Assembly: GCF_030247185.1 (NCBI RefSeq)
Contig: NC_080572.1
Span: 295,540,314 to 295,604,313, forward strand
DNA length: 64,000 bases
Source: Malaya genurostris
Taxonomy: Eukaryota; Arthropoda; Insecta; Diptera; Culicidae
Reading direction: 5' to 3'
The notes beneath the pieces were generated by a model. It did no database searches. It was not told the origin of the DNA and saw only the letters and a list, made by a program, of their open reading frames with translations. The translations under genes and the position numbers were made by a program. Below, piece by piece: positions 11,736 through 24,002 of this stretch (position 1 is the first letter of the stretch; every line of letters starts with the position of its first letter).

Positions 11736-12480
11736 CCTAATCAAATTTCAGAAACAAAAATTTTAATTAAAACAAACTTATTTTGCTGAAGGAAGTATGT
11801 TGATACGTTAAGGCGTTTAAGAGTTATGCAATATTTTTGAGTTTTTTCAAGGTATTTTTAAGACTAATTTAAATGATTTAAAAGAAAAACACCCTCCCAA
11901 TTTTCTCTTAAATGTTTACTTATATTACGAACTTTCAGTAGCCGCATAGGATACATTTTTATCAATCTGGCATCTAATGAATTTTGATATTTGAAAGTTG
12001 ACTAGTTTTTGACGAAAAAACAATCATAACTTTTTACTGGTAGCTCATATGAAAAAGTTTTACTCAGCAAAATTATGCGCAATATTTATTTCAACAACTC
12101 TTCTGAAGACAACTTATCCATAGAACGTTTCACAAAAAAGTTAGAACAAAAAAATCGATTTTTCGGGAGCCACCCTACTCTTACCCGGGACAATTGATGT
12201 AACTCGGTCAAATGAAAAGCTAGAGAGGTGCTGTTTTCAGCAAAGTTGCTCAAAATAAAATTTCCTACAACTTTATTGTGCATTAAAATAATTTTTGAGC
12301 TCAATTAAGAAAGTTAGATTTCAAATTTCAATCTAAATAAGGACCACCATAGTAATATTTTTTATCAAAAGGAGCGCCATTTGATTGAAAACAACTTTTG
12401 TGAAGACACTAACTACAAAAAACTAATATTTAATAGTGAAAATATTTTTGTCACGCTAATTTCCCGTTTCAAACCATAGT
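11736..12480. repeat. Family D repeat, longer decayed copy
   Basis: It shares tcagcaaagttgctcaaaat (12237-12256) with the segment at 9.6 kb and has the same low-complexity AT-rich texture. No ORF with recognisable similarity is present. Confidence 0.35.
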
Positions 12481-13324
12481 GCATTGAAATAATTCTGAAT
12501 GTATTAATATATTCCCCCCGAGAAAGTGAGTCTTTCATTGCATTACGGCTGAGTAATATAACTTTCAATGATTCCGGCATTAGTGATGAGAACTGATTGA
12601 TATTTACACTTTTTCCAAAACCACCAAATTCTCAGTTTTTTCGCTTGGCTTGGACATAATGCCCCAGTAGCCTTTTGTTTAGAAAAGTCTCGAATGCCTA
12701 AAAAAGGAAGGGGGCGTTTTGGCCAATAGAGGCGCTTTTGATTGTGTGAAGAGGCTCAGGTTTAAATAGTCGCGTCCATGCTATGCGAAATGCAAAGTGA
12801 TCTTATGTATATGAAATTACTTTTTCTGTTGAAGAAAGCTACGAGAATGGCTTGGTGAATTGAAAAAATATACATTGCTCGTTATTAATTAAAATTTCGA
12901 CCACCAATTATCTTCAATATACTCTAGTCGATGCGGGTTGACCACTGTGTACTCGGTTTTATTTTCCGTATTTTGAATTCGCTCTTCTAAATTTAAAACA
13001 AAGACGTAGTCCTACGTCAAAATGGGCGTTACCAGTGCAGTGAGCAGTAATACAGAAATCTACACACACTCACATTTTGTTAAATTTGGACCTCCTGATA
13101 GCAAATTTTCGGGAACTGCGAGGGGATCCTTCACAATGAACAAATTAAATACAGTGTTTTTATCTAAATTACACACAGTTCGAAAAAATCCTGGGATTTT
13201 ACATCTTATTAGATGCACATAAATGGAGCGTCGTATTTCACATAAATTTATATTCAAGAACATGTAAAATTGTGTAATTTGAAAAGTACATATCTTGAAC
13301 TCTAATGAAATAAAAAGCAAAAGA
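12481..13324. other. Unannotated DNA
   Basis: ORFs at 13022-13222 (+) and 13060-13404 (-) overlap a repeat-like stretch with words such as acatgtaaaatt and have no recognisable domain. I see no supportable feature. Confidence 0.35.
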
Positions 13325-13410
13325 TTAGTAGCAACAGCGGGACTTGAACCGAGATACATTAGATCATAAAGCACATCGTTTAATCGACTGAACCACAGAA
13401 GCACATATCT
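13325..13410 (-). mobile_element. tRNA-like SINE head (degenerate)
   Basis: Read on the minus strand, this stretch has an A-box-like tggttcagtcgattaaacga and a B-box ggttcaagtcccg spaced as in a tRNA. The acceptor and T stems pair poorly and there is no clean CCA-proximal stem, so it is not a functional tRNA gene. It is more likely the head of a tRNA-derived SINE or a tRNA pseudogene. Confidence 0.4.
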
Positions 13411-13965
13411 GCTGGCTGAATAATTGATACATATAAATCCATACAGCGGTAATTGGTAGCCGAGTGCAAATTACATTCGGAACGTGTAAATGCTGTCCGC
13501 ATGGAATATTGCGTCATTTGAAAAATTCAAGCTGTTATGAATTATATCGTTTGTAGATTTATGTCACATGTAAAATTCATAATTTTTTCTGTGGAGTATT
13601 AAAATTCGTACTTTAAGGAACGCATAAATCAGTGGAATTTTTTTATCTTAGAATATCTAATTTTTACTTTGAGAATTTTCTCTCTGAAAATGATCAATTG
13701 CTGTTCTATATTCTAAATAGCTGTAGAGTTGCAGTTTCATGACAAAAAAAGATAATGATGACGCTGGCATCTCATCGGGTTTTTGTGACCGTGAAATATT
13801 AATGTTAATATAATTTAAATAATTTTTCCATTGCCTCACCCTCATTACGGCTCGGGCTTTCGATAATCGAGAATTGCTCTATTTTGCTGCTCGATTATGA
13901 AAACGTATGTTGCTTCATACGTTGTAACGAAATTTTTAAATCTTTTAAATTCAACCAAAATATAG
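13411..13965. other. Unannotated AT-rich DNA
   Basis: No coding or structural feature was recognised, apart from words (cacatgtaaaattcat) resembling those just upstream of the tRNA-like segment, which suggests they flank the same decayed repeat. Confidence 0.35.
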
Positions 13966-14090
13966 ATTGTCTCAGATGGCTTCCCTGTGGGAATCCGGAG
14001 TTAGCGAGGAATGGTGAGTAATACTATCACCAATTTTCATGACCCTATTACGATCAGTAAGATATGATTTGAACCAATTAAACTGCTAAA
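13966..14090 (-). pseudogene. Relic of a jockey/CR1-type LINE reverse transcriptase
   Basis: On the minus strand a fragment reads FNWFKSYLTDRNRV (from about 14085) and then, after a frame change, NSGFPQGSHL (ending about 13973). This order matches the region of non-LTR reverse transcriptases in which a 'W-SYL-R' stretch precedes motif 4, G-PQGS-L-P. Only about 40 codons survive. The frameshift and lack of surrounding homology show a very old insertion. It was found by translating by eye; alignment to LINE RT sequences would confirm it. Confidence 0.5.
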
Positions 14091-14430
14091 TCCAAACTTA
14101 CTATCGTATTACTAAATTTCATTAATGCCCTTTTTCAGAACAAGAGGCACTTTCATTACTATTCAACGAGACTTGGGGAGCTTTTGTATCCGGGTAAATT
14201 ACAAGAGCTCTGCAATATGCACCCAATCTATGGCTAAGCCGATTCGCACAAACTTAGACTCAACTGAAATTAAATTTTGTCAAATTTTATTACAATGCTT
14301 ACAATGTTATAAACAACTTTAGAATCTTAAGATTCAATTTCAGGCCCCACAACTACAGGGCGACTAGTGTAAAATTTTCCATAATAAGTACAAACACTGT
14401 AAAAACCCACTTTCGATCCGAGGTCCCGAG
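14091..14430. other. Unannotated DNA
   Basis: A short ORF at 14125-14322 lacks any recognised domain. Words such as 'tggctaagccgattcgcaca' near 14230 resemble the 'gatggctgaaccgattttcaca' phrase of family A, so much of this may be decayed family A sequence. Confidence 0.35.
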
Positions 14431-14745
14431 GGACGGGTGTCACCTTTCGAACTAGTTCGTCGAGGTCTCATAATGTATGTGACACGCTCGAAGATGACTT
14501 GGCCGATTCCACCGAACTTGAATTTAAATGAAGTTTGAATTGTTTGAAATTTGAAGTTTTCGAATTTTCTCCGGATCCGACTTCCGATTTCTAAATTACC
14601 GGATGATATATACTAAAAAAAACTGAAAATATGTGCGCCCTGAGATGAGTGGACCGATTTTCACAAACGTAGATTCAAACCAAAGGACACATGATTCTGT
14701 AGAAACTTCCTGATTTTTATTTAGATCCGATTCAATTTTATTTTA
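14431..14745. repeat. Family A-related repeat fragment
   Basis: It contains aactagttcgtcgaggtctc, gatgacttggccgattccac, tccgacttccgatttctaaa and gtggaccgattttcacaaac, all variants of the phrases that define family A elsewhere. The copy is diverged. Confidence 0.45.
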
Positions 14746-17300
14746 TTCAGTAAGTAAGCAAGCACTCCTGGAATGAATATTCTGCATGACACAATTTCCG
14801 TTATTCGATTTCGAACCTTTCCAATGATTGACATACAGATTTGAGCAGTTCCGCCTAGAATTTAGCAAAATATCCAAAACCAATAGCGTGAAGCCTTCAG
14901 CATCCCTAGCCCCTAAACCGACGCAGTTTTCCCGCTTGGCTCGTAACGGCAAGGACTTGGGAGCGGTCATCAGGCCTGAACACGTCAGGAGCGAATATAT
15001 ACAACGAATGCCATTTAATAATTCTACGTACAACCCGCTCCGAACCATCACAGGATGTTTGACGGAGAAAATGTAGCAGCAGCAGCAGCAGTACCAGGAT
15101 CAGATGAATGCATAATCCGAATGTTTGTGTGGACGATTTGCGGCACGCCTCTTCTTCGTACGGACCAGATCGAACGCTGTCTGCCGTTCGTGTTTCGGAC
15201 AGCTCGCCATCACACATGGGAAAGCATTCCACTTGCATAAATATGTGCAGATGCATCCCGACCTGCTGATTCGGTTAGATCCCGGTAAAATCGCGTAAAA
15301 TGTTTCGGTCGGTCGGAAATATCGCGGGTGCAAGTTCAAATGATAGGATCCGTTCCGTTCCGCGGATGAAGATGAAAAATGTTGGAAATGTTGTGGGAAA
15401 AAGCGACTCCGGGGGTCTTGCAATATGATCCATTAGTCAAGTGCTCCGAGAATCGATTGGCTGGCAAAAGGATGATCCTAGAATTGACAGCTTAATTTAG
15501 ATTTGTGTTCGGTCGAAATTGGTTAGTCAATCTGTAACCACTTGAACTGTGCCTTTTTGAACAGGTAATATGGAGGAATGTATTTCACAAACGGATAAAC
15601 ATGCCGATATGTTTCTTGTATCGATACGCATGAAATTTTGCTGAACTCACTGTACTGAAAAAAAAATGCGAATAAACTCGTTAAACCTGCAGTGTCACCT
15701 GCCAGACCAAACCCGGAAAACATTATTCATTCACATTCGCACCAAACGCAAAAAATATCTCAAGTCAAAAATTTGCCACAACTCCGGTGATGCTTCTGAA
15801 TGTATATTTTTTTAATGAAATTTCCATTCAATCCGGAAACATATGCTTCATCTGGGACCAGCGGACACCCAGTTAGCTTAGCTTTGAATAGGAGCCAGAA
15901 CTTGATATAGACCGTCTCGTTTCTGAGGCCTGTGACACAACCCGTAACCGGCACAAGCCAAACCAAGCCAAGCCCGGCTGACACAAAGACTAAAAATGGG
16001 TCCAAATTAACCGACAAGCTGAGTGCTTGGTTGCGGTAGTGTATCACAGTTGCAAATTAAATTCCATCCATCAAATTGTGGAGCACTCCGGCTGAAGTTC
16101 GGATTTTATCTTGCAGTTGTTGCTATTTGTGTTGGTCAATTTGAGCAATTAATAAATGGTGTTTCGAAGCCCATCTCGCCTATCGTAAATTGCACAATGG
16201 CTTCTTCCGGTTTAGAATCTACCAGACCGGGGCAGAACAATGCCGCGAAACGACACGATCTTTGTTGGACACCTGCGGTCGCGGCTTATGTTCTGTGTTG
16301 AAAACAGCTTGCACTAAATTGAAGTCACAACAGCTTGTCTCAATGAAAAAGTGAATTTTAATTGCACCACTTCATACAGTCGGGCTATCAAATATGATGA
16401 CACGATTCAGAAACAGCTTGAGAAGTTCGAAACGAACTTTGATCTTGTTGAACACAGTGCCAAGAAACTTTTTCGCCTTTCCAAACCTAACAATACGTCA
16501 TGCTTCACTTCATCTCGCACAACCTGCAACCTGTAATGCCTCCCCTAGCCGAGCTTCATCTACAGCCACTGGGAAATGGAATCGAACAGTAATAAAATGG
16601 AAAGAAAATCGACTGGGCAAGATAAAAGTTAGTTTATTATTTTCTGGAATCTCACCAAACCTCAAGCTGACCCCATCAAACGCGAACACGATGTTCGGTA
16701 ATAAAACTTCAACATTTGATAATCAATCTTTTCGATATCGCTTGATCGCTTATCGGCGAGCGGGAAGAAGCTGGACAGCAATCCCCAACCCGAAATCAAT
16801 AATAATAATACTTCCCAAAACTCTCGGCCCACTGTGGTGTTTGGCTTCGTGACTATATCCGGGCACGTTGCCATGGAGGCCAGAAAGTTTTGTCCGTGGG
16901 GGAAAGAAAATATCATCTGATTCGAAGACAATTCGAGAACAGCGGCCGAACTAATCTCGATGATGGATTAGTCGTTTCGTTTAGGTGTTTTGTTGAACAA
17001 GTCGTGGAACTGCGTTGCGAAGATGGTTGAATTGGGAAAATTTCTTGAGTTGTACATAAGAGAGTTTTGTGTTCTATTTAGCTGCCGATGGATGCTGTAC
17101 AAATTTGTTTTACAGTCTATTCAGAAACGAAAGAAGCGTCATTAAAGTTCTATTCACATAAAAGTACCCTCAACGTTCCTAGTAGTCGGTTTTGATAGTG
17201 TTTTTGACAACAGATTGTTCAGAAAGCTCTCAAGTTTCACTACTGTGTCCATAAAACACCCTGAAACGGCAAAAATTCAAACTGCGCGGGCTTCTCATTT
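14746..17300. other. Unannotated DNA of mixed composition
   Basis: Several short ORFs on both strands (for example 14743-15051, 15100-15423, 16394-16852) overlap each other without a domain, splice context or codon pattern that favours one. A short CAG run (15075-15093) gives the Ala/Ser/Gln runs. Nothing here is supportable as a gene, though the lack of repeats suggests unique, possibly intronic, DNA. Confidence 0.35.
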
Positions 17301-17620
17301 TTAACCAATTTTCTCACCAGTGCATCGAAGACGAAACGTAAAATAAGCAAAAAAAAGTCAGTACAAACTGGTTCCCATACGGTACCAAAACCCCTAAATG
17401 ACTACTATCAGTTGACGGTCAGAACGCCGTCACTAAGTTCCTTTTCATTCGGCACTTCAGTAAATACAAGAAACTCCGGTGCAGCAAGCATATATGTAAA
17501 TAGTATTAACTTCACGTCTGCTTAGCGGTTTATGTTTAACAGTTAGGTGACGTTAGCAGTTCAACATGAACTGCTAATGCACTGGTGAGTCGAAGACGAA
17601 AAATAAACAAAAATAAAAAT
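17301..17620. repeat. Repeat related to the 3.3-kb hairpin MITE
   Basis: The phrase tcgaagacgaaa with an A-rich continuation (taaa..aagcaaaaa) occurs at 17330 and again at 17590. The first is preceded by caccagtgca and the second by tgcactggtga, its inverse. The second is preceded by the palindromic arm gcagttcaacatgaactgct (17551-17570 region), which matches the arms of the 3299-3470 hairpin. The pair therefore probably marks the two ends of one copy or two copies of the same family. Confidence 0.45.
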
Positions 17621-18146
17621 ATTTGATACTCAAGATAAGAGCCATTTATTGCTCTTTAAAGAACAAATTTCTAAAATATATTCCGATTTGTTTTAATGAA
17701 ATTTTGAACCTTTTTTTGATTACCACTTATCACATTTGGAACACTTTGTTGGCCGTTTTTTTTTTCATAAATACGTTTATTTCTAAAGGCAGTTTACATA
17801 AGTTTTTCTTCGCCGTAGCATCACTTTTACATAAAATTCTTATCCTAATTTAATTCTAACATAGTCACAACGATTTGAATTTATTAAAACATATTCCTCC
17901 TATTACTCAAATATCATCTTAGGTAACTCGTCATTAATTATGAAATCTACTCGGAAATATTATTTGAACCAAACTATTAACTTCTATAAATTATAAATAA
18001 GCTGTTATTTTCAGACATTTTGTTGATAATTTCATAAACTGTTTCGAGTTTGTTTGTATCATTACATAATTTCTATTCTAATTTAGCTATTGGTTGAACT
18101 CATGGACGCAGCTGGAATCAGAACTAAGTCTTAAAAGGGGCCTTTA

Positions 18147-21100
18147 TTAAATTGAAACTCCAATTTTCTTTATGAAATGATAAATAAGTTTCATGTATGG
18201 AAGGTCACGACAAGCAAGAATGTCTCGAACTGGGACATTGGATAGTCTACCTTGGGTACGCAAAGAATTTATTAGTTGAGATCTGACATCACGATACTCC
18301 ACGCATGTCCAAACGACATGATCAATATCCCGATAACCTTCGCCACAAGCACAATGATTAGTCTCGGAGAGCCCAATTCGAAGGAGATGTGCGTCTAACG
18401 TGTAGTGATTGGACAAGAGTCTGGACATCACACGAATGAAATCCCTACTCACATCCAGTCCCCTGAACCATGCCTTTGTCGATATTTTCGGAATAATTGA
18501 GTGCATCCACCGACCCAGATCATCTTTATCCCAAGAAGCTTGCCAGCTGGCAAGTGTTCTTTGGCGAGACGAGCTATAGAATTCGTTGAAAGCAATTGGT
18601 CTCTCATAAATTTCACCCTCAATAGCACCACGTTTGGCTAAAATATCGGCTCTTTCATTGCCAGGAATGGAGCAATGAGCCGGGACCCAGACTATAGTGA
18701 TTAGATAATTATTGTTCAATATGTCGTTCAGGCACTGTTTTATTTTGCCCAGGAAAAACGGTTCAGTCTTGCCAGTCATGTTTGAGCGAATGGCTTCAAT
18801 TGCACTCAGACTATCTGTGAAAAGAAAATAATGGTTTGGAGATAATGTGACGATTACACTCAAGCTATAATGAACTGCTGCTAACTCTGCTATATAAACA
18901 GATGCAGGTTCTTGAAGCCTAAATGAGGCCGAAACATTATTGTTGAACATACCAAACCCTGTCGCTTCTTCAATTCGCGATCCGTCCGTGTAAAACATTT
19001 TCTCAGAGTCAATATGCCTGAACTTACTTGAAAATATTTTTGGGATTTCCGTCGAACGTAGATGATCCGGGATTCCACGCACTTCGCGCTGCATGGATGT
19101 ATCGAAAAATAAAGTTGAGTCAGGGACATTTAGGAGGCTGACACGGATAGGAATATATCTTGAAGGGTTGATTTCCTGTGACATATGGTTAAAATATACT
19201 GTCATGAATTTTGTTTGAGATCGAAGCTCGACTAGTCGTTCGAAATTATTAATTACCATGGGATTCAGCACCTCACATCTTATTAGCAGGCGTGATGAAA
19301 CCTCCCAAAATCGATCTTTTAATGGAAGAACTCCCGCCAGAACTTCAAGACTCATTGTATGTGTCGAATGCATGCAGCCTAAGGCAATTCGCAAACAACT
19401 GTACTGAATTCGCTCGAGTTTGATAATATGAGAGTTTGCAGCGGAACGAAAACAAACGCATCCATATTCCATCACTGAAAGTATCGTTGTCTGATACAAT
19501 TTTATTAGATCTTCCGGATGAGCACCCCACCAAGATCCTGTTATTGTTCGAAGAAAATTTACTCTTTGTTGGCATTTCGTTATCAGATACTTAATGTGTC
19601 CTCCCCACGTGCATTTGGAATCGAACCACACCCCGAGGTATTTAAAAGTTAAAACCTGTTGTATCATTCTTCCCATCATATGAAGCTGAAGCTGCGCGGG
19701 ATCATGCTTTCTAGAAAAGACGACTAACTCTGTTTTCTCCGCAGAGAATTCGATACCCAGATGAACAGCCCAAACGGACAAGTTATCTAAGGTATCTTGC
19801 AATGGTTTATGCAGATCAATAGCTTTGGGTCCAGTAACTGAAACCACGCCATCATCTGCCAATTGTCTTAGTGTACATGGGGTTACTAGACAGCTGTCAA
19901 TGTCATTTACGTAAAAATTATAGAGGAGCGAACTGAGGCATGAGCCTTGCGGGAGACCCATGTAACTATTTCTGAGTGTTGCCAAATCGCCATGTGAAAA
20001 ATGCATGTGTTTCTCTGACAAAAGGTTGTGCAAATAATTATTTATAACCGCTGGGAGTCCATTTTGGTGAAGCTTGTCTGAAAGAACATCAATGGAAACT
20101 GAATCAAATGCTCCTTTAATGTCTAAAAATACAGATGCCATTTGTTGCTTTTGAGCGAAGGCAATTTGGATGTCAGACGAAAGTAATGCAAGGCAATCAT
20201 TCGTCCCTTTATTTCTACGGAAGCCAAACTGAGTATCTGACAACAAACCGTTCGTCTCGACCCAAGTGTCGAGACGTCGTAGAATAATTTTTTCGAACAA
20301 TTTTCTGATGCAGGACAACATCGCAATGGGTCTATATGAGTTGTGATTGGAAGCTGGTTTCCCCGGTTTTTGAATGGCGATAACTTTCACTTGTCTCCAG
20401 TCAGGTGGAACAATATTTTGCTCAAGAAACTTGTTGAACAATTCCAACAAACGTCTTTTTGCGAGGTCGGGCAGATTCTTCACCAAGTTGAATTTAATTC
20501 TGTCCAACCCAGGGGCGTTATTGTTACAAGACAAGAGTGCTATAGAAAATTCCATCATTGAAAATGGGTTATTAATAAAACCATTATTTGGAGGAGATTC
20601 CCTTATAATGCTCTGCGTAGGAACAGAATCTGGGCAAACTTTCCTAGCAAAGTCAAATATCCATCGGTTCGAGTATTCATCACTCTCATTGCCCACGTTA
20701 CGATTCCTCATTCGTCTGGCCGTGTTCCAAAGAGTGCTCATTGAGGTATCTCTTGACAAACCTTCGACAAAATGTCTCCAATAGCTACGTTTTTTGGCTC
20801 GAAGTATGCTCTTGTACTTGGTTTCTAAAACCATAAGTTTTTCAAAATTCTGAGGAGTTCCTCCTCCCCGTTTTAGAAACGTCTTGCAAGCATTTTGTTT
20901 TGCGAGTTTAGCCTCTGAGCACTCTTTGTCCCACCAGGGGTTGGGAGGCCTTCTGTTAGTCGTTGGCCCAGGAAAGCGTTTAGGTTGGGATTGTTCTGCT
21001 GCCTCCAGAATCGAACAAATGAGGAAGTCATATTCTTCAAGTGGAGGGAGCTCTTCCATTGAATTCAAAATACTAGAGATACTACTTTGGTATTTAATCC

Positions 21101-21870
21101 AGTCGATATTTTTTGTCAAATCATATGGAATACTAGCGGAAGTAGCAATGCAATTGCTACTGCTAATTGAGATAATGATTGGTAAATGATCGCTACCGTG
21201 TAAATCAGGCAGTATTTTCCAGGTGCAATCTAGTCGAATTGATGTTGAGCAAAGAGATAGATCTAATGCACTTGGGCGTGCCGGAGGTCTTGGGATCCGT
21301 GTCATGCTACCCATATTTAATACCGTCATGCTAAAATTGTCACAAATGTTTTGTATTAAAGATGATCTGCTATCATTGTAAACGGAACCCCACATAATAC
21401 CGTGCGAATTTAAATCCCCCAGAATCAATCGTGGTGCAGGAAGGGCTTCAACCATTTCATTAAGCTGTTGCTGTCCAACTTGTGCTTTTGGAGGAATATA
21501 AACCGAAGCTATGCAAATATCTTTGCCTTTAATGTTTATTTGGCAAGCAACAACTTCTATACTAGAAGTTGAAGGGATGTTTAATCTATAAAAGGAATAG
21601 CATTTCTTAATTCCCAAAAGCACTGGAGTGGAGAGTCGAGAGGAGAGTACGGAGAGGAGAGTACGGAGAGTCTCTATCGAGACGTATAATGTTAAAATCA
21701 TTAAAATTTAAAGCTATGTTTGAAGTAAGCCATGTTTCGCATAAAGCAAATACATCACATTTTTGACTATGCAATAATATTTTAAATGAATCAAGTTTTG
21801 GCATGATGCTTCGACAATTCCACTGCAGGACAGTGATTGTATCATTTGCGACGGGTGATAAATTATCCAT
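18147..21870 (-). pseudogene. ORF2 (endonuclease-reverse transcriptase-RNase H) of I-element 1, frameshifted
   Basis: Read from ATG at 21870 (MDNLSP) the endonuclease begins normally (VLQWNCRS, LCETWLTSN) but the frame ends at 21607. Between 21624 and 21660 there are 37 bases where the sister elements have 6, made of an imperfect 14-base repeat (tctccgtactctcc); the net gain of 31 bases shifts the frame. Everything downstream is open to 18147: LGDLNSHG and SDHLPI (endonuclease), QKPGKPASNHNSYRPIAMLS, QFGFRRNKGTNDC, FLDIKGAFDSVS, GLPQGSCLSSLLYNF and QLADDGVVS (RT), YTDGSRIE, AELAAVHY, TDSLSAIEA, WVPAHCSIPGNERADILAK (RNase H) and a C-terminal CACGEGYRDIDHVVWTC motif. The catalytic box reads LADD rather than the usual Y/F-ADD. 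The lesion looks like slippage or local duplication and must inactivate endonuclease production from this copy. Confidence 0.88.
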
Positions 21871-23164
21871 CAAAAGATACAAAACCTGAGACAATTGGCC
21901 ATTGAGCTGATAACTGCTTCAAAAAGGTTCTAGCTATTGGAAGGAATGCCATTATGAGGGTCTTTAAGGGTTCAGATATATTGAATGCTGAGAAAATCCA
22001 TTCAACAATTTCCGAAAATTTCAGTAATCCTGTTGGTGGCTGTGAAATGGAGCCCACAGGATTATTACCTTTTTCTGTGCTAGATCCTGGATTCGTTTGT
22101 GAATTTGACAAACCAGGAGGCACAGTCTTTGGTTTTGACTTTTTTTGTTTAACACGGGGATCTTTTTTTGAAGATGAAATTTTAGGTGTCTTTTTTGGTA
22201 ATTTGGAGGAAGACTTCTTTCTCTTAACTGACCCTTGGGTAGTGATAAACGAATTACCTTCACTATTTTCGTCAGAGTCAGAGTCCTCTGGTTCCTCTAG
22301 ATTTGAAAACCCTATTTCGGTTTCCAAAGGGGGGACATCAATGACCGTTTTAAGCATTTCTGCATATGTGCGCTTAGACCGTGCTTTTAAAGAAAGCTTA
22401 ATTTTGTCTTTGTGCACTTTAAATGCAGTGCATACTGAAATATCATCATGAGGACTATTCCCACAATAAATACATTTTTCAATTTCCTTGTTGCAATCAT
22501 TATCTTTATGAGGCCCTTCACACTTAATACATTTTGGTTTGTTACTGCAGTAAGTAGCTGTGTGGCCGAATTTTTTGCAGTTCGTACAATTCATTACATT
22601 TGGAACAAAAAGCCGAACAGGGAGGCGAATTTTATCGACATAGACATGGGACGGCAACGCAGACCCGGCAAATGTCACTCGAAACGAGTCTGATGGGCGA
22701 TAAACTTTTTTTCCCTCTTCATGAACTACTGAGTACAGTTGTTTACACTCCAGTATTTTCACACCCTCAAGCATGGAGTTCTTGAAACGACCAACACCAT
22801 GCTTGAGTAAATCATCTATCGAAAGACTCGCTTCGGTAACAACACCGTCAATTTCGACATCTTTGGAGGGTATGTAAACTTTATACTCTCTAGTGAAATG
22901 TTCCGAAGAGACAATATCATTCGCGTGTTTCAAATTATTTACTACAACACGAATTTTATCGTTATTCACTTTTATGATCTCTTTGAATGAAGAGAATCGT
23001 GATGTCAAACCTTTAAAAATTTGTAAAATGTTTAATGGCTTTGATATACATCTAAAAGAGACTATCCAAGGCCCAGAAGAGCTCTCCTGATATTTTTTCG
23101 TTCGGGGGGGTATAGGATTCATACTAGGTTTTTGAATCAAATTTTCGTCCATGGATTCATCCAT
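21863..23164 (-). CDS. ORF1 (Gag-like, zinc-knuckle nucleic-acid-binding protein) of I-element 1
   Basis: A 433-residue protein if read from the ATG at 23164 (MDESMDEN); the open frame extends upstream without an ATG. ORF1 proteins of this type bind element RNA and form the ribonucleoprotein for retrotransposition. Three Cys-His knuckles lie at roughly residues 195-260: CTNCKKFGHTATYC, CIKCEGPHKDNDC and CIYCGNSPHDDISVC. Before them is a conserved region with YVDKIRLPVRLFVP; after them a basic Lys/Ser-rich stretch and a conserved C-terminus (LLKFSEIVEWIFSAFNI to SFDG). The stop codon overlaps the ORF2 start as ATGGATAA. The ORF itself is open, so ORF1 protein could be made even though ORF2 is broken. 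Confidence 0.85.
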   Translation of the reverse strand: MDESMDENLIQKPSMNPIPPRTKKYQESSSGPWIVSFRCISKPLNILQIFKGLTSRFSSFKEIIKVNNDKIRVVVNNLKHANDIVSSEHFTREYKVYIPSKDVEIDGVVTEASLSIDDLLKHGVGRFKNSMLEGVKILECKQLYSVVHEEGKKVYRPSDSFRVTFAGSALPSHVYVDKIRLPVRLFVPNVMNCTNCKKFGHTATYCSNKPKCIKCEGPHKDNDCNKEIEKCIYCGNSPHDDISVCTAFKVHKDKIKLSLKARSKRTYAEMLKTVIDVPPLETEIGFSNLEEPEDSDSDENSEGNSFITTQGSVKRKKSSSKLPKKTPKISSSKKDPRVKQKKSKPKTVPPGLSNSQTNPGSSTEKGNNPVGSISQPPTGLLKFSEIVEWIFSAFNISEPLKTLIMAFLPIARTFLKQLSAQWPIVSGFVSFDG

Positions 23165-24002
23165 TACATATAATTTTAAATCAAACTTTAAAATAAAAAA
23201 TGAAACCAACACTACACAGTACTCAATCAAAAGGAAAAGAAAAAACTTCTACCTTGAAATTGTTGTCTATCTCTGTTGCACTGCCGTGTAGATCCTCGTT
23301 GCTCTAGATGTTCTTGTTGGATGTATCTGGACGTTGATACAACGCTGAAGATAACTGTAGCGATAGAATACGATGTGATGCTACTGCTACCTGACATCCA
23401 GCACCACACGATTTCCGATTCTCTTTTGTCTTCGCCAGCTGTAGCCAGCGCAGGTCACCGGTGTATACCTGCGTGTTGTATGGCAGTGAAAAGATCGAGT
23501 TGACTTGTCTCCTTCTTCCTTGTCTCCGCACCGATATGCTTCTGCACCGAAGTGCCTTCGCACCGGTGTGCCTTTGCACTCTCCTGCTTCTATGTGCCTT
23601 TTCACTCTCCTTCTTCGATATGCCTTTGCACTCTCCTGTTCAGCACTTGTGGCTGTATCTTGTGGCCTGGGTAGAGCTTGGCAAACGCCCTTTGTTGTTT
23701 CCTTCGCAAGCTTGGCCCAGCACTAAGACTCTCTTATGCAGCACGACTATACGTTTTAACGGCTGCTGCCAACAGGTCTCTACCTGTAGTTCAACCGTTG
23801 TCGTATTTCACGCGTGTAAACCAACCAGCGTTTTTAAACTGTACGCTTCTATACACAACCTTCTCGGTTGAACGAGAACAGCCGTTTTGAATTGAGTTCT
23901 TTTGAATAGAGGATAGCTTTCGAAAAAATCCATCCCCTAGCCTCGATGTCACAGTAGCTGTTTCCGCTGTAGTGAAAACTTGCCAAATCTGAATCATTTC
24001 TA

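Larger units (their letters stand above)
17756..23880 (-). mobile_element. I-clade (MosquI-like) LINE, element 1, near full length, inactive
   Basis: A 6.1-kb non-LTR retrotransposon on the minus strand: 5' UTR (about 23165-23880), ORF1 (21863-23164), ORF2 (18147-21870, frameshifted), 3' UTR and a poly(A) tail seen as a T run at 17756-17765. Weak 8-bp flanking repeats, gccgtttt, lie at 17752-17759 and 23881-23888 and would set the ends; they merge with the tail, so the 5' end is approximate. Assignment to the I clade rests on the combination of three zinc knuckles in ORF1 and the order endonuclease, RT, RNase H in ORF2, and on ORF lengths. Loa or another RNase H-bearing clade is the alternative. 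The 5' UTR at 23520-23640 has imperfect ~30-bp repeats (tgcctttgcactctcctg-like). Confidence 0.85.

Noticed and set aside
13325..13410. Functional tRNA gene on the minus strand
   Set aside because: A and B boxes are present but acceptor and T stems do not pair well; treated as a SINE head.
23461..23890. Plus-strand ORFs of 70-136 codons
   Set aside because: They lie in the 5' UTR of I-element 1 on the opposite strand and come from its repeated units.
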